In this document: positions 1 to 7,407 of the stretch, piece by piece
How the letters are laid out: every line of letters begins with the position of its first letter
Numbering within the stretch: the first letter of the stretch is position 1
Source of the DNA: Actinomycetota bacterium
GTDB lineage: Bacteria; Actinomycetota; Acidimicrobiia; Acidimicrobiales; CADCSY01
Assembly (NCBI GenBank): GCA_019348495.1
Contig: JAHWJI010000018.1
Coordinates: 1 to 33,311 of the forward strand
Direction: 5' to 3'
Length of the DNA: 33,311 nt
The notes under the pieces: model-generated
The model's input: the letters and a program-made list of their open reading frames with translations, nothing else
Database searches by the model: none
What the model was told of the DNA's origin: nothing
Program-made: the position numbers and the translations under genes

Positions 1-13
1 CCCGAATGATGCA

Positions 14-27
14 CGTGTAATTACACG
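14..27. promoter_or_regulatory. Perfect 14-bp palindrome, candidate operator
   Basis: The sequence CGTGTAATTACACG equals its own reverse complement. It is AT-rich in the middle of a very GC-rich context and lies about 90 bp before the LysM gene start. A related imperfect site, GGTGTAACTACC, lies before the gene at 5116. A dimeric repressor or activator site is the natural reading. The regulator is unknown, and the gene on the other side is outside the window. Confidence 0.45.
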
Positions 28-114
28 GCTGTCGAGCGCCTCCTTTCAGTGCTAAACGAGGGTCTCGCGGGGGTGAGAGGGCGTGGGCTCCGAAACCAGG
101 TTGCAGGAAAGACC

Positions 115-966
115 ATGGTAAGGCACAATGTGACAGTGCCTCCTCCGGCAGGGAGCAGTAGCCAGCGGTGGGTGCGGCGGGTGCTCGGGATGGTCGCCTG
201 GGTCTCGCTCCTGGTGACGGTCGCGGTGGGCGGCCGGGCGCTGGGCCGAGGCGCCCTGGCCCCGCCCCCGCTCGGGCATCCCGGGTCGTGGGCCGAGTGG
301 GCCAGTGGGCGGACACCGGTGGAGGCCACCTTCGCCGTGCTCGGGCTGGTGGTCGTGGCCTTGGCCTGGTACCTGCTGGCAGCCACGGTGCTGATGGTGG
401 TGGCCCGCTGCCGGGGGGCGGGCCGCCTGGCCTCGGTGGCCGAGGTGCTCACCGTGGCGCTGGTGCGCCGCACCGTGCAGGCGGTGCTGGGCTTGGGCTT
501 GGTCGGTTCCAGCGTGGCCGGCGCCACGTCCGCCATGGGTCCCCCCCCACCTGGCCACGCCTGGTTCGAACCCGCCGTCGAGCTGGTGGTGGCCACCGTC
601 CCCGACGAGCCCACTGCGGTCGGCCACGAGACCCCCCCGGTCATGCGCCTGCTTCCCGACGAGTCGCAGGACGAGGCGCCGTCGACGCCAGCGCGCCGGC
701 AGCTCGATCCGCCGGCAAGCGCCCCCCAGGGGCTCCCAGCCGAGCGCCAGGTGCACCCCGGTGAGCACCTGTGGTCGATCGCCGCCCAGATCCTCGAGGA
801 GGCCGGTGGCCCGGCTACCGACGTTGAGGTTGCCACCTACTGGCGCCGCCTCGTCGGGGCCAACCTCGACCGCTTGGCCGACCCGGCCAACCCCGACCTG
901 ATCTTTCCCGGCCAGCTCCTGGCCGTGCCCGCCCTGGCGGCCCCCGCACCGGACTCGGCGCCGTAG
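115..966 (+). CDS. Membrane protein with C-terminal LysM domain
   Basis: This is a protein of about 283 residues with three hydrophobic segments (about 20-40, 72-97 and 109-133), a Pro-rich linker and a C-terminal LysM-type module (about 214-271, beginning HPGEHLWSIA and ending PGQLLAVP). LysM modules bind GlcNAc-containing glycans such as peptidoglycan, so it probably tethers membrane and wall. I chose the ATG at 115 because AGGAAAG sits about 5 nt upstream. An in-frame ATG at 49 would add 22 residues without a visible ribosome site. Membrane-anchored LysM proteins of this form are common in actinobacteria and often lack an assigned function. A perfect palindrome at 14-27 may control it. Confidence 0.8.
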   Translation: MVRHNVTVPPPAGSSSQRWVRRVLGMVAWVSLLVTVAVGGRALGRGALAPPPLGHPGSWAEWASGRTPVEATFAVLGLVVVALAWYLLAATVLMVVARCRGAGRLASVAEVLTVALVRRTVQAVLGLGLVGSSVAGATSAMGPPPPGHAWFEPAVELVVATVPDEPTAVGHETPPVMRLLPDESQDEAPSTPARRQLDPPASAPQGLPAERQVHPGEHLWSIAAQILEEAGGPATDVEVATYWRRLVGANLDRLADPANPDLIFPGQLLAVPALAAPAPDSAP

Positions 967-973
967 GCACCGG

Positions 974-979
974 TAGCGT
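974..979 (+). promoter_or_regulatory. -10-like TAGCGT before HIT gene
   Basis: TAGCGT ends 8 nt before the GTG at 988, which is the spacing expected if transcription starts at the start codon. No Shine-Dalgarno is seen between them. This fits the leaderless pattern seen across the window. Confidence 0.4.
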
Positions 980-987
980 GGTCGGGC

Positions 988-1332
988 GTGAGCGACTGCG
1001 TGTTCTGCGGGATCGTCGCCGGCGAGCTCCCGGCCGACATCGTGGCCCGCTCGCCCCGCACCCTCGCCTTCCGTGACCTCGACCCCAAGGCGCCCACCCA
1101 CGTCCTGGTGGTGCCCACCGAGCACGTGGCCGACGCCGCTGCGCTCGGGCCCGAGCACGCCGAGGTGCTGGCCGAGATGGCGGTGACCGCCCGCAGGGTG
1201 GCCGAGGCCGACGGCGTGGCCGACGGCGGCTACCGCCTGGTGTGCAACGTGGGCGACGACGCCGGCAACACCGTGGCCCACCTGCACCTCCACGTCCTCG
1301 GCGGCCGACGGCTGGCTTGGCCGCCCGGATAA
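988..1332 (+). CDS. HIT family hydrolase (HINT-like)
   Basis: This 114-residue protein covers the whole histidine-triad fold. It opens with CVFCGIVAGELPA, typical of HINT-type proteins, and ends with the catalytic triad motif HLHLHVLGG (His98, His100, His102). Such proteins hydrolyse nucleoside phosphoramidates or adenylates in the cytoplasm. The exact substrate cannot be read from sequence. The GTG at 988 is chosen because the family N-terminus begins right there. It is followed after 53 nt by phoH, a neighbourhood (HIT, PhoH, YbeY, CBS protein, Era) repeatedly seen in actinobacteria. Family assignment is secure. Confidence 0.93.
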   Translation: MSDCVFCGIVAGELPADIVARSPRTLAFRDLDPKAPTHVLVVPTEHVADAAALGPEHAEVLAEMAVTARRVAEADGVADGGYRLVCNVGDDAGNTVAHLHLHVLGGRRLAWPPG

Positions 1333-1369
1333 GCGAGGGGCGAGACAAGCCGAGCCGGGCGGCGGCCGG

Positions 1370-1375
1370 TAACCT
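1370..1375 (+). promoter_or_regulatory. -10-like TAACCT before phoH
   Basis: TAACCT ends 10 nt before the GTG at 1386, with no Shine-Dalgarno between them. It supports both that start and possible leaderless transcription. Confidence 0.35.
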
Positions 1376-1385
1376 GGCCGCGCCC

Positions 1386-2363
1386 GTGTCTCCGCTCGAC
1401 GTCAAGGTCCTCGTCCCCGGCAACCACCTCATGGGGGGGCTGCTCGGCCAGCGCGACGAGCTGCTCCGCCTCGTCGAGGCCGCCTTCGCCGGCGCCGACA
1501 TCCACGTCCGGGGCAACGAGATCAGCATCACCGGCCCGGAGGCCGAGCGGGTGGGCAGGCTGTTCGAGGAGCTGGTGGTCCTGCTCGAGCTGGGCCAGAG
1601 CCTCGACCCGGCCAAGCTCGACCGCACCATCGAGATGGTCAAGGCCGACGAGCGTCCCACCGACGTGCTGACCGCAGAGGTGCTCAAGGGCGCCAAGGGA
1701 CGCACGGTGCGGCCCAAGACGAGCGGCCAGAAGCGCTACGTCGACGCCATCCGCGACAACGTGGTCACCTTCGGCATCGGCCCGGCCGGCACCGGCAAGA
1801 GCTGGCTGGCGGTGGCCATGGCCGTGCAGTCGCTGCAGGCGAAGCAGGTCACCCGCATCATCCTCACCCGCCCGGCGGTGGAGGCGGGGGAACGGCTGGG
1901 CTTCCTGCCCGGTGACCTCAACGCCAAGATCGACCCCTACCTGCGCCCGCTGTTCGACGCCCTCTACGACATGGTCGAACCCGAAGGGGCGCAGCGCCTG
2001 CTCGACCGGGCCACGGTGGAGGTGGCGCCGCTGGCGTTCATGCGGGGCCGCACCCTCAACGACAGCTTCATCATCCTCGACGAGGCCCAGAACAGCACCC
2101 GCGAGCAGATGAAGATGTTCCTGACCCGCATCGGCTTCGGCTCCAAGGCGGTGATCACCGGTGACGTCACCCAGGTCGACGTCCCCAGCGGTCGCTCGGG
2201 CCTGGTCGGCCTGGAGGAGGTCCTGTCCGGCATCCCCGGCTTGGGCTTCGTGCACCTCACCAACAAAGACGTGGTGCGCCACCGCATCGTCCAGGACATC
2301 GTCGACGCCTACGAGCGGGCTGGCGCCAACGAGGCGGCCCCGGGAACCGACGGTCGCCGGTGA
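1386..2363 (+). CDS. phoH: PhoH family ATPase
   Basis: This 325-residue P-loop protein has an N-terminal RNA-binding-like region (about 1-110) and the PhoH ATPase domain. Walker A is GPAGTGKS near residue 132 and Walker B is FIILDEAQN near residue 230. PhoH-like proteins are ATPases often encoded beside the endoribonuclease YbeY and suspected to act with it in RNA metabolism. The ybeY start overlaps the stop here by 4 nt (GTGA). I prefer GTG 1386, since it follows a -10-like TAACCT and gives the usual family N-terminus. The frame stays open upstream to 1242, inside the HIT gene. Confidence 0.93.
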   Translation: MSPLDVKVLVPGNHLMGGLLGQRDELLRLVEAAFAGADIHVRGNEISITGPEAERVGRLFEELVVLLELGQSLDPAKLDRTIEMVKADERPTDVLTAEVLKGAKGRTVRPKTSGQKRYVDAIRDNVVTFGIGPAGTGKSWLAVAMAVQSLQAKQVTRIILTRPAVEAGERLGFLPGDLNAKIDPYLRPLFDALYDMVEPEGAQRLLDRATVEVAPLAFMRGRTLNDSFIILDEAQNSTREQMKMFLTRIGFGSKAVITGDVTQVDVPSGRSGLVGLEEVLSGIPGLGFVHLTNKDVVRHRIVQDIVDAYERAGANEAAPGTDGRR

Positions 2364-2908
2364 GCACCACTGGCGCCTCCCGACCGAGACCCTGGCCCGG
2401 GCCACGACCCGGGCCTTCCCGACCCCGACCCGCCCCCTCCCCGGCCGGTCCCAGCGTGGAGGTCTCCGCCGAGCAGGGGGCCGTGGTCCTCGACGTGGTC
2501 CGACTCCGCGACCTGGCGCTCGCCGTGCTCGTCGACCACGGGGTGCCCAGGGGCGAGCTGTCGTTGTCGTTCGTCGACGAGGACACCATCACCCAGCTCA
2601 ACCAGCGCTACCTCGAGGGTGTGGGGCCCACCGACGTGCTCGCCTTTCCCCTCGACGCCCATCCCACCGAGTGGGGCGGGGCGTCCGATGACGTACCCGT
2701 GCTGCTGGGCGAGGTGGCCGTCTGTCCGGCGGTGGCCGCGCGCAACGCCGCCGCCCGCTCGGTGCCGACCGACGAGGAGCTGGCCCTGCTGGTGGTCCAC
2801 GGGGTCCTGCACGTCCTGGGCATGGACCACGCCGAGCCCGACGAGGCCGCCGCCATGCGGGCCTGCGAGCGCCGACTGCTGGAGGGCTGGGGCCGTGAGC
2901 ACCCCTGA
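2360..2908 (+). CDS. ybeY: Endoribonuclease YbeY
   Basis: This is a zinc-dependent single-strand endoribonuclease of the UPF0054 family, involved in 16S rRNA 3'-end maturation and 70S quality control. The signature HGVLHVLGMDH is near the C-terminus and supplies the three zinc-binding histidines. The GTG at 2360 is coupled to the phoH stop (GTGA) and gives 182 residues, of which the first 32 are Pro/Arg/Gly/Ser-rich and not part of the fold. A second in-frame GTG at 2456 would give a compact 150-residue protein close to the usual family length. Translational coupling favours 2360, while family length favours 2456. Its 3' end overlaps the next gene by 14 nt. Confidence 0.93.
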   Translation: MSTTGASRPRPWPGPRPGPSRPRPAPSPAGPSVEVSAEQGAVVLDVVRLRDLALAVLVDHGVPRGELSLSFVDEDTITQLNQRYLEGVGPTDVLAFPLDAHPTEWGGASDDVPVLLGEVAVCPAVAARNAAARSVPTDEELALLVVHGVLHVLGMDHAEPDEAAAMRACERRLLEGWGREHP

Positions 2909-4172
2909 GCTGGCGGCGGTCGTCGCCGTGGTGGTGCTCATCGCCTCGAGCGCCTTCCTGGCCCTGGCCGAGACCAGCCTGACCCACCTGCCCGGGTCCA
3001 GGGCCGTGGCCCTGGAGGAGGAGGGGCACCGGGGCGGGGCCAGCCTTGCCCGCCTCATGGCCCACCGCGAGCGGGTGCTCAACCCCGTGCTCTTGCTGGG
3101 GGTGGTGTGCCACCTGGCTGCGGCCACCCTGGTCGGGTTGCTGGCCCAGTCCTACTTCGGGGCCGTAGGCATCGCCGTGGCCGCCCTGGGCCTGGCCGTG
3201 GTCATCTTCGTGTGCGCCGAGGCCGCCCCCAAGACCTACGCCCTCCAACACACCGAGCGCTCGGCCCTGTTCGTGGCGCCGGTCGTGAGCCTGTTGGCCC
3301 GCTTCCCGCCGGTGCGCCTCCTCACCCGGGCGCTCATCGGCCTGTCCAACGTGGTCCTGCCGGGCAAGGGCCGCTCGGCGGGCCCGGTGGTGTCCGAGGG
3401 GGAGCTGTTGGCGCTGGCCGACGTGGCCGTGGAGGCCGACGTCATCGAGGTGGAGGAGCGGGCCCTGATCCGCTCCATCATCGACTTCGGCGACACCATC
3501 GCCCGCGAGGTGATGGTGCCCCGCCCTGACATGGTGACGGTGGCCGCCGGCGCCACCGTGGCCCAGGCCATGGAGACGGTCATCGCCAACGGCTACAGCC
3601 GCATCCCCATCCAGGACGACGGGATCGACGACATCGTCGGGCTGGTCTACGCCAAGGACCTCATGCGGGCGTCGCGGGAGGGCCGGACCTCGGCGACGGC
3701 TCGCACGTTGGCCCGCGAGGCCCACTTCGTGCCCGAGGCCAAGCGGGTGGCCGAGCTCATGCGGGAGATGCAGGCCGAGAAGTTCCACATGGCCATCGTG
3801 ATCGACGAGTACGGCAGCACGGCCGGACTGGTGACCCTCGAGGACCTCATCGAGGAGTTGGTGGGTGACATCGTCGACGAGTTCGACGTCGAGGACCCGT
3901 TGCTCGAACCACTGCCGGGCGGTGACGTACGGGTGGCGGCGCGCATGCCTCTCGACGAGCTGAACGACCTGCTGCACCTCGAGCTACCCGAGGGCGACTG
4001 GGACACCGTGGGTGGGTTGGTGTTCGACCTGCTCGGCCACGTGCCCGCCGAAGGCGAGACGGTCAACGTCAACGGGCACGTGTTGCGGGCCGAGCGGGTG
4101 CAGGGGCGGCGCATCGGCCGGGTGCGCATCACCCGGGCCGAGGAGTCGCCGGCGGCCGACGCCGTCACCTGA
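2895..4172 (+). CDS. CNNM/CorC-type CBS-domain membrane protein
   Basis: This protein of about 425 residues has the architecture of hemolysin-C/CorC/CNNM proteins. An N-terminal DUF21 membrane domain (about 1-150, hydrophobic from ELAAVVAVVVLIASSAF) is followed by a CBS pair (about 206-330, including MVPRPDMVTV and YSRIPIQ) and a C-terminal transporter-associated domain (about 340-415). Characterised members export or sense Mg2+ or Co2+. The substrate here is inference. The GTG at 2895 overlaps the ybeY end. The stop is 2 nt before era, so ybeY, this gene and era look co-translated. The frame stays open further upstream, but that part lies within ybeY and is not coding. Confidence 0.9.
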   Translation: MSTPELAAVVAVVVLIASSAFLALAETSLTHLPGSRAVALEEEGHRGGASLARLMAHRERVLNPVLLLGVVCHLAAATLVGLLAQSYFGAVGIAVAALGLAVVIFVCAEAAPKTYALQHTERSALFVAPVVSLLARFPPVRLLTRALIGLSNVVLPGKGRSAGPVVSEGELLALADVAVEADVIEVEERALIRSIIDFGDTIAREVMVPRPDMVTVAAGATVAQAMETVIANGYSRIPIQDDGIDDIVGLVYAKDLMRASREGRTSATARTLAREAHFVPEAKRVAELMREMQAEKFHMAIVIDEYGSTAGLVTLEDLIEELVGDIVDEFDVEDPLLEPLPGGDVRVAARMPLDELNDLLHLELPEGDWDTVGGLVFDLLGHVPAEGETVNVNGHVLRAERVQGRRIGRVRITRAEESPAADAVT

Positions 4173-4174
4173 CC

Positions 4175-5011
4175 GTGCGCCGCACGGGCTTCGTGACCCT
4201 GGTGGGGCGGCCCAACGTGGGCAAGTCGACGCTGCTCAACCGCATGGTGGGGACCAAGGTGAGCATCGTCTCCGACAAGGTGCAGACGACCCGGTCGCCG
4301 GTGCGGGCGGTGCTCACCCGACCCGACGCCCAGGTCGTCTTCGTCGACACCCCGGGCATGCACCGGCCCCGCGGCCCACTCGGCCGGCGCCTCCAGGAGG
4401 TGGCGACGGGGGCCATGAGCGGGGTCGACGTGGTGTGCCTGGTCCTCGACGCCACCGCCTCGCTGGGACCGGGCGATCGGGCCGTGGCCGCCCAGACGCC
4501 CCCCGGAGCGGTCCTGGTGCTCAACAAGATCGACGCCGTGTCCCGCCCTACCGTCCTCCAACGCCTGCAGGCCGCCGCCGAGCTGGGCTGCGACGAGTAC
4601 TTCCCCGTCTCGGCCACAACCGGTGACGGCGTGGACGCCCTGGTCGAGGGCCTGGTGGCCCGCCTGCCCGAGGGCCCGGCCTACTACCCCTGCGAAACGG
4701 TGCGCGACACCCCCGAGGCCGTCTGGGTGGCCGAGTTGGTGCGCGAGCAACTCCTGGCCGTGCTGCGCGACGAGCTTCCCCACGCCATCGCCACCCGGGT
4801 CACCGAGTGGGAGTGGCCCCGGATCCGCTGCGAGATCCTCGTGCAACGGGCGTCCCAGAAAGGCATCGTCATCGGCAGGGGGGGTGCGGTGCTCAAGGCA
4901 GTGGGCACGGCTGTGCGCGGTCAGCTCCAGCCCGGTGCGTATCTGGAGCTGGCCGTCAAGATCGACAAGGACTGGGCCCGGCGACCGCGCTTTGGAGATG
5001 ACGGCGTCTGA
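4175..5011 (+). CDS. era: GTPase Era
   Basis: Era is a 278-residue ribosome-assembly GTPase that binds the 3' end of 16S rRNA. G1 is GRPNVGKS (11-18), G3 is DTPG (58-61) and G4 is NKID (117-120). The KH RNA-binding domain carries GIVIGRGG (230-237). The switch I region QTTR is present. The GTG at 4175 starts 2 nt after the upstream stop, with no room for its own promoter. Adjacency to YbeY is functionally sensible, since both mature the small subunit. Length and motifs match the family fully. Confidence 0.97.
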   Translation: MRRTGFVTLVGRPNVGKSTLLNRMVGTKVSIVSDKVQTTRSPVRAVLTRPDAQVVFVDTPGMHRPRGPLGRRLQEVATGAMSGVDVVCLVLDATASLGPGDRAVAAQTPPGAVLVLNKIDAVSRPTVLQRLQAAAELGCDEYFPVSATTGDGVDALVEGLVARLPEGPAYYPCETVRDTPEAVWVAELVREQLLAVLRDELPHAIATRVTEWEWPRIRCEILVQRASQKGIVIGRGGAVLKAVGTAVRGQLQPGAYLELAVKIDKDWARRPRFGDDGV

Positions 5012-5063
5012 GTCGGCCAGGGCGACTGGGAGCGTCTCCGACAGGTCCCGACATGCACCTGAA

Positions 5064-5075
5064 GGTGTAACTACC
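5064..5075. promoter_or_regulatory. GTGTAACTAC site, half-conserved palindrome
   Basis: GGTGTAACTACC matches the 14-27 palindrome in the core GTGTAAYTAC. It lies 40 nt upstream of the ATG at 5116, where an activator would sit relative to a leaderless start. Shared regulation of the two exported or membrane proteins is only a hypothesis. Confidence 0.3.
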
Positions 5076-5102
5076 TGCTCCGGGCACCTAGAGACGGTGG
5101 CC

Positions 5103-5108
5103 TAGGCT
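5103..5108 (+). promoter_or_regulatory. -10-like TAGGCT before the BNR protein
   Basis: TAGGCT ends 7 nt before the ATG at 5116. There is no Shine-Dalgarno, so a leaderless transcript is predicted. Confidence 0.4.
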
Positions 5109-5115
5109 GCGGCCG

Positions 5116-6528
5116 ATGGGCACGGGGACCAGGAGCACCTCTCGCTCTTCCTGGCCTCCCGTGCTCATGGCCGTGGGCCTCCTCGTCCTCGGGGTGGCCG
5201 GGTTGCGGTTGTTCGGCGGTGACGACGGCGGCGCCGCGTCGGCTGTCGACGAAGGTCCGCTGGCCGATTGCGACGTCGGGGGCTGCAAGGCCAACGCCGA
5301 CGTCCGTCCGGCTCGCGGCTACGAGGTGCCCTCAGTGGTCGTGGACCCCGGTGATCCCGACCACCTGGTGGTGGCCGACGTCAACCTGGTGGGTGGACTC
5401 TGCGGCTGGCACGTCACCTTCGACGGCGGCGAGGAGTGGGAGGACGGGGTCTTCGAGCTTCCCACGGGGTTCAAGAACTGCCAGCTCGACTCGGCCGGCT
5501 TCCTCTCAGCCGGCAACATCGCCCGGGGTCCTTCGGGCACCCTGTACTACGTCTTCTCCTCGGCCCGGGTGGACGAGGCCAAGACCCCCCTCGAGGGCGA
5601 GAGCGTGCTGGTGGCCCGCTCGAGCGACGGAGGGCGCAGCTTTGCGGCGGCGACGGTGGCCGTGCCCGGGGGATCGACCGAGGTGAGCTACGTGCGCCCG
5701 TCGGTGAACGTGGTGGCGGGCGCCGATGGCACCGACCGGGTGCTGGTGTCGTTCTGGGGGTGCGATCTGGTGGCCTGCGCCCGGGCTCACTTCGCCCAGT
5801 CGCTTGACGGCGGCGCCAGCTTCTCGCCTCCGGTGTTGGTCAGCGTGGATGACCCAGGCGGCACCAGCCCGTCGGCACCGGTGGTGGACGCCGACGCCAC
5901 GGTGCACGTGATGTTCGTGCGCCACTCCGACAATCCCAGCGTCGACTCGCAGCTGGCCCTGGCCCGCTCCACCGACGGCGGGGCCAGCTTCACCAACACC
6001 ACCATCGACAGCCAACCCTTCCTGGGCCGGACCTACGACGCGGCCGAGCTGGCCACCAGTCCCGACGCCTCCATCCTCTACACCGTGTTCAGCGACAACC
6101 GCCAGGGTCGCCCCGACGTGTTCTTCCGCCGCTCGAGCGACGGAGGCGACACCTGGGACCAGGCGGTGCTGCTCAACAGCCTCAGCGAGGGTGGAGCGTT
6201 CCTGCCCAACGTGTCGGTGGGCCCCGGGGGCCGCATCGACGTGGCCTTCTACCAACAGACCCGCGAGAACGTCAACGACGTGGTCTGGACGCACTCGAAC
6301 GATGGGGGCGACACCTTCCCCCGCTCCCTGCAGCTCAACGACGCCTTCATCGATCGAGACGTCGGCTACTCCTTCGAGGTGGGGGACAGCTACGGGCCGG
6401 GTGTGGCCTCGGCGCCGGCCGCCGCCTTCGTGGTCTGGAGCGACTCGAGGCTGGGCAACGGCCTCACCGACACCCAGGACACGGTGCTCCGCCGGGCCCC
6501 GGTGCCGGCCACCGGTCCCGGGACCTGA
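5116..6528 (+). CDS. Anchored exported Asp-box (BNR/sialidase-like) protein
   Basis: This is a 470-residue protein with a basic N-terminus and one hydrophobic segment (about 14-33), either a signal anchor or signal peptide. It has six Asp-box motifs at about 101, 159, 219, 275, 330 and 384 (TFDGGEEW, SSDGGRSF, SLDGGASF, STDGGASF, SSDGGDTW, SNDGGDTF). The 54-60 residue spacing predicts a six-bladed beta-propeller outside the cell. Several cysteines (about 52, 57, 96, 122, 206, 211) could form disulfides. Asp boxes are structural, and I cannot see the sialidase arginine triad, so enzyme activity should not be assumed. It is convergent with the next gene, with 10 nt between stops. Confidence 0.82.
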   Translation: MGTGTRSTSRSSWPPVLMAVGLLVLGVAGLRLFGGDDGGAASAVDEGPLADCDVGGCKANADVRPARGYEVPSVVVDPGDPDHLVVADVNLVGGLCGWHVTFDGGEEWEDGVFELPTGFKNCQLDSAGFLSAGNIARGPSGTLYYVFSSARVDEAKTPLEGESVLVARSSDGGRSFAAATVAVPGGSTEVSYVRPSVNVVAGADGTDRVLVSFWGCDLVACARAHFAQSLDGGASFSPPVLVSVDDPGGTSPSAPVVDADATVHVMFVRHSDNPSVDSQLALARSTDGGASFTNTTIDSQPFLGRTYDAAELATSPDASILYTVFSDNRQGRPDVFFRRSSDGGDTWDQAVLLNSLSEGGAFLPNVSVGPGGRIDVAFYQQTRENVNDVVWTHSNDGGDTFPRSLQLNDAFIDRDVGYSFEVGDSYGPGVASAPAAAFVVWSDSRLGNGLTDTQDTVLRRAPVPATGPGT

Positions 6529-6538
6529 GCCGCCCCCC

Positions 6539-7312
6539 TCAGACCGACGCGGGCGTACCTCGTCCACCGCCGAGGTTACGGGCGGCGAGCGTGCCCGCCA
6601 GGGCCGTGGTCCACAGGGCCACTTCGGGCCCGTTGGTCACGCCCCAGCCGGCCTGGAGGTCGGCCAGCCAGGCGACGTACTCGAACGCCACCATCACCGG
6701 CAGGGCGGCGCACAAGGCGGCGACGGGCCGGCGGCGGGCGCCGTAGGCCACGAGGAAGGCGCCGGCGGTGGCCAGGGCCACGAGAGGGATGTAGACCACG
6801 ACCAGGGCGATGGCCGGGGGGAGGCCGCTGCCGCCCCGGAAGCGGGTCCACACCGGGGCGGCGTGGCCAGCCACCGCGGCCATGCCCGTCCACAGCGCCA
6901 CCGACACCCAGGCCCCGATGGCCTGGTTGGAAAAGACACCCACGGCGCTGAAGGTGTTGGCGCCGGGGGTGGCGGCGAGGGTGAGGTGCCAGGCCAGCGT
7001 GGTGGCTCCCAGGGTGGCCACGACCGGGAGCACTGCGGCCCGCACCTCTGCTCGACGGTCGACTCCTTCTCGTGCTTCCCGTCCTCGCGGGCCTGACGCG
7101 TAGTGGCGGTCGGGAGAGGGGTCGTCGAGTTGGCGGCGCAGCCGCCGGCGGGACAGCAGGTAGACGAAGGGCACCGAACCAGCCAGGTAGCCGATGACCA
7201 CGAGCGGTCCGGCCAGGAGCCCCACGGCGGTGGCGCTGGGAGGGATCCAGTCGAAGAGGGCCAGCGCCAGGGTCACGACGAGGGGCGGGAGGACGGTGAC
7301 GGCGGCAGTCAC
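6539..7312 (-). CDS. PlsY-like membrane acyltransferase, divergent
   Basis: This 257-residue, multi-span protein shows two PlsY landmarks. YLAGSVPFVYLLSR corresponds to the first conserved loop, and GHAAPVWTRFRGGSG corresponds to the glycerol-3-phosphate-binding motif GHxFPVFLxFRGGKG. PlsY transfers acyl groups from acyl-phosphate to glycerol-3-phosphate in the membrane. The usual GSGNxGATN motif is absent; in its place is a charged linker (about 55-90). The Lys of GGKG is Ser here. It is therefore PlsY-family by shape, but canonical activity is doubtful. The GTG at 7312 is the farthest start; internal GTGs are possible. It runs divergently from uppS with about 95 bp between them. Confidence 0.7.
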   Translation of the reverse strand: MTAAVTVLPPLVVTLALALFDWIPPSATAVGLLAGPLVVIGYLAGSVPFVYLLSRRRLRRQLDDPSPDRHYASGPRGREAREGVDRRAEVRAAVLPVVATLGATTLAWHLTLAATPGANTFSAVGVFSNQAIGAWVSVALWTGMAAVAGHAAPVWTRFRGGSGLPPAIALVVVYIPLVALATAGAFLVAYGARRRPVAALCAALPVMVAFEYVAWLADLQAGWGVTNGPEVALWTTALAGTLAARNLGGGRGTPASV

Positions 7313-7398
7313 CGGGCGGACGCTACCTCGGGGTGATGATCATCTCCCCGGCACGGGCAGGGCACCTCCCTCGCCGTAGGGCACGCTGCCGAACGCAG

Positions 7399-7404
7399 TA
7401 GTTT
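7399..7404 (+). promoter_or_regulatory. -10-like TAGTTT before uppS
   Basis: TAGTTT ends 6 nt before the second of two tandem GTG codons (7408 and 7411). If the transcript is leaderless, this spacing points to 7411 as the real start. Confidence 0.4.
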
Positions 7405-7407
7405 CGG

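Noticed and set aside
52-1293. Minus-strand open frame of about 413 codons opposite the LysM and HIT genes
   Set aside because: The translation is His/Gly/Arg-rich low complexity. The LysM and HIT motifs are on the plus strand.
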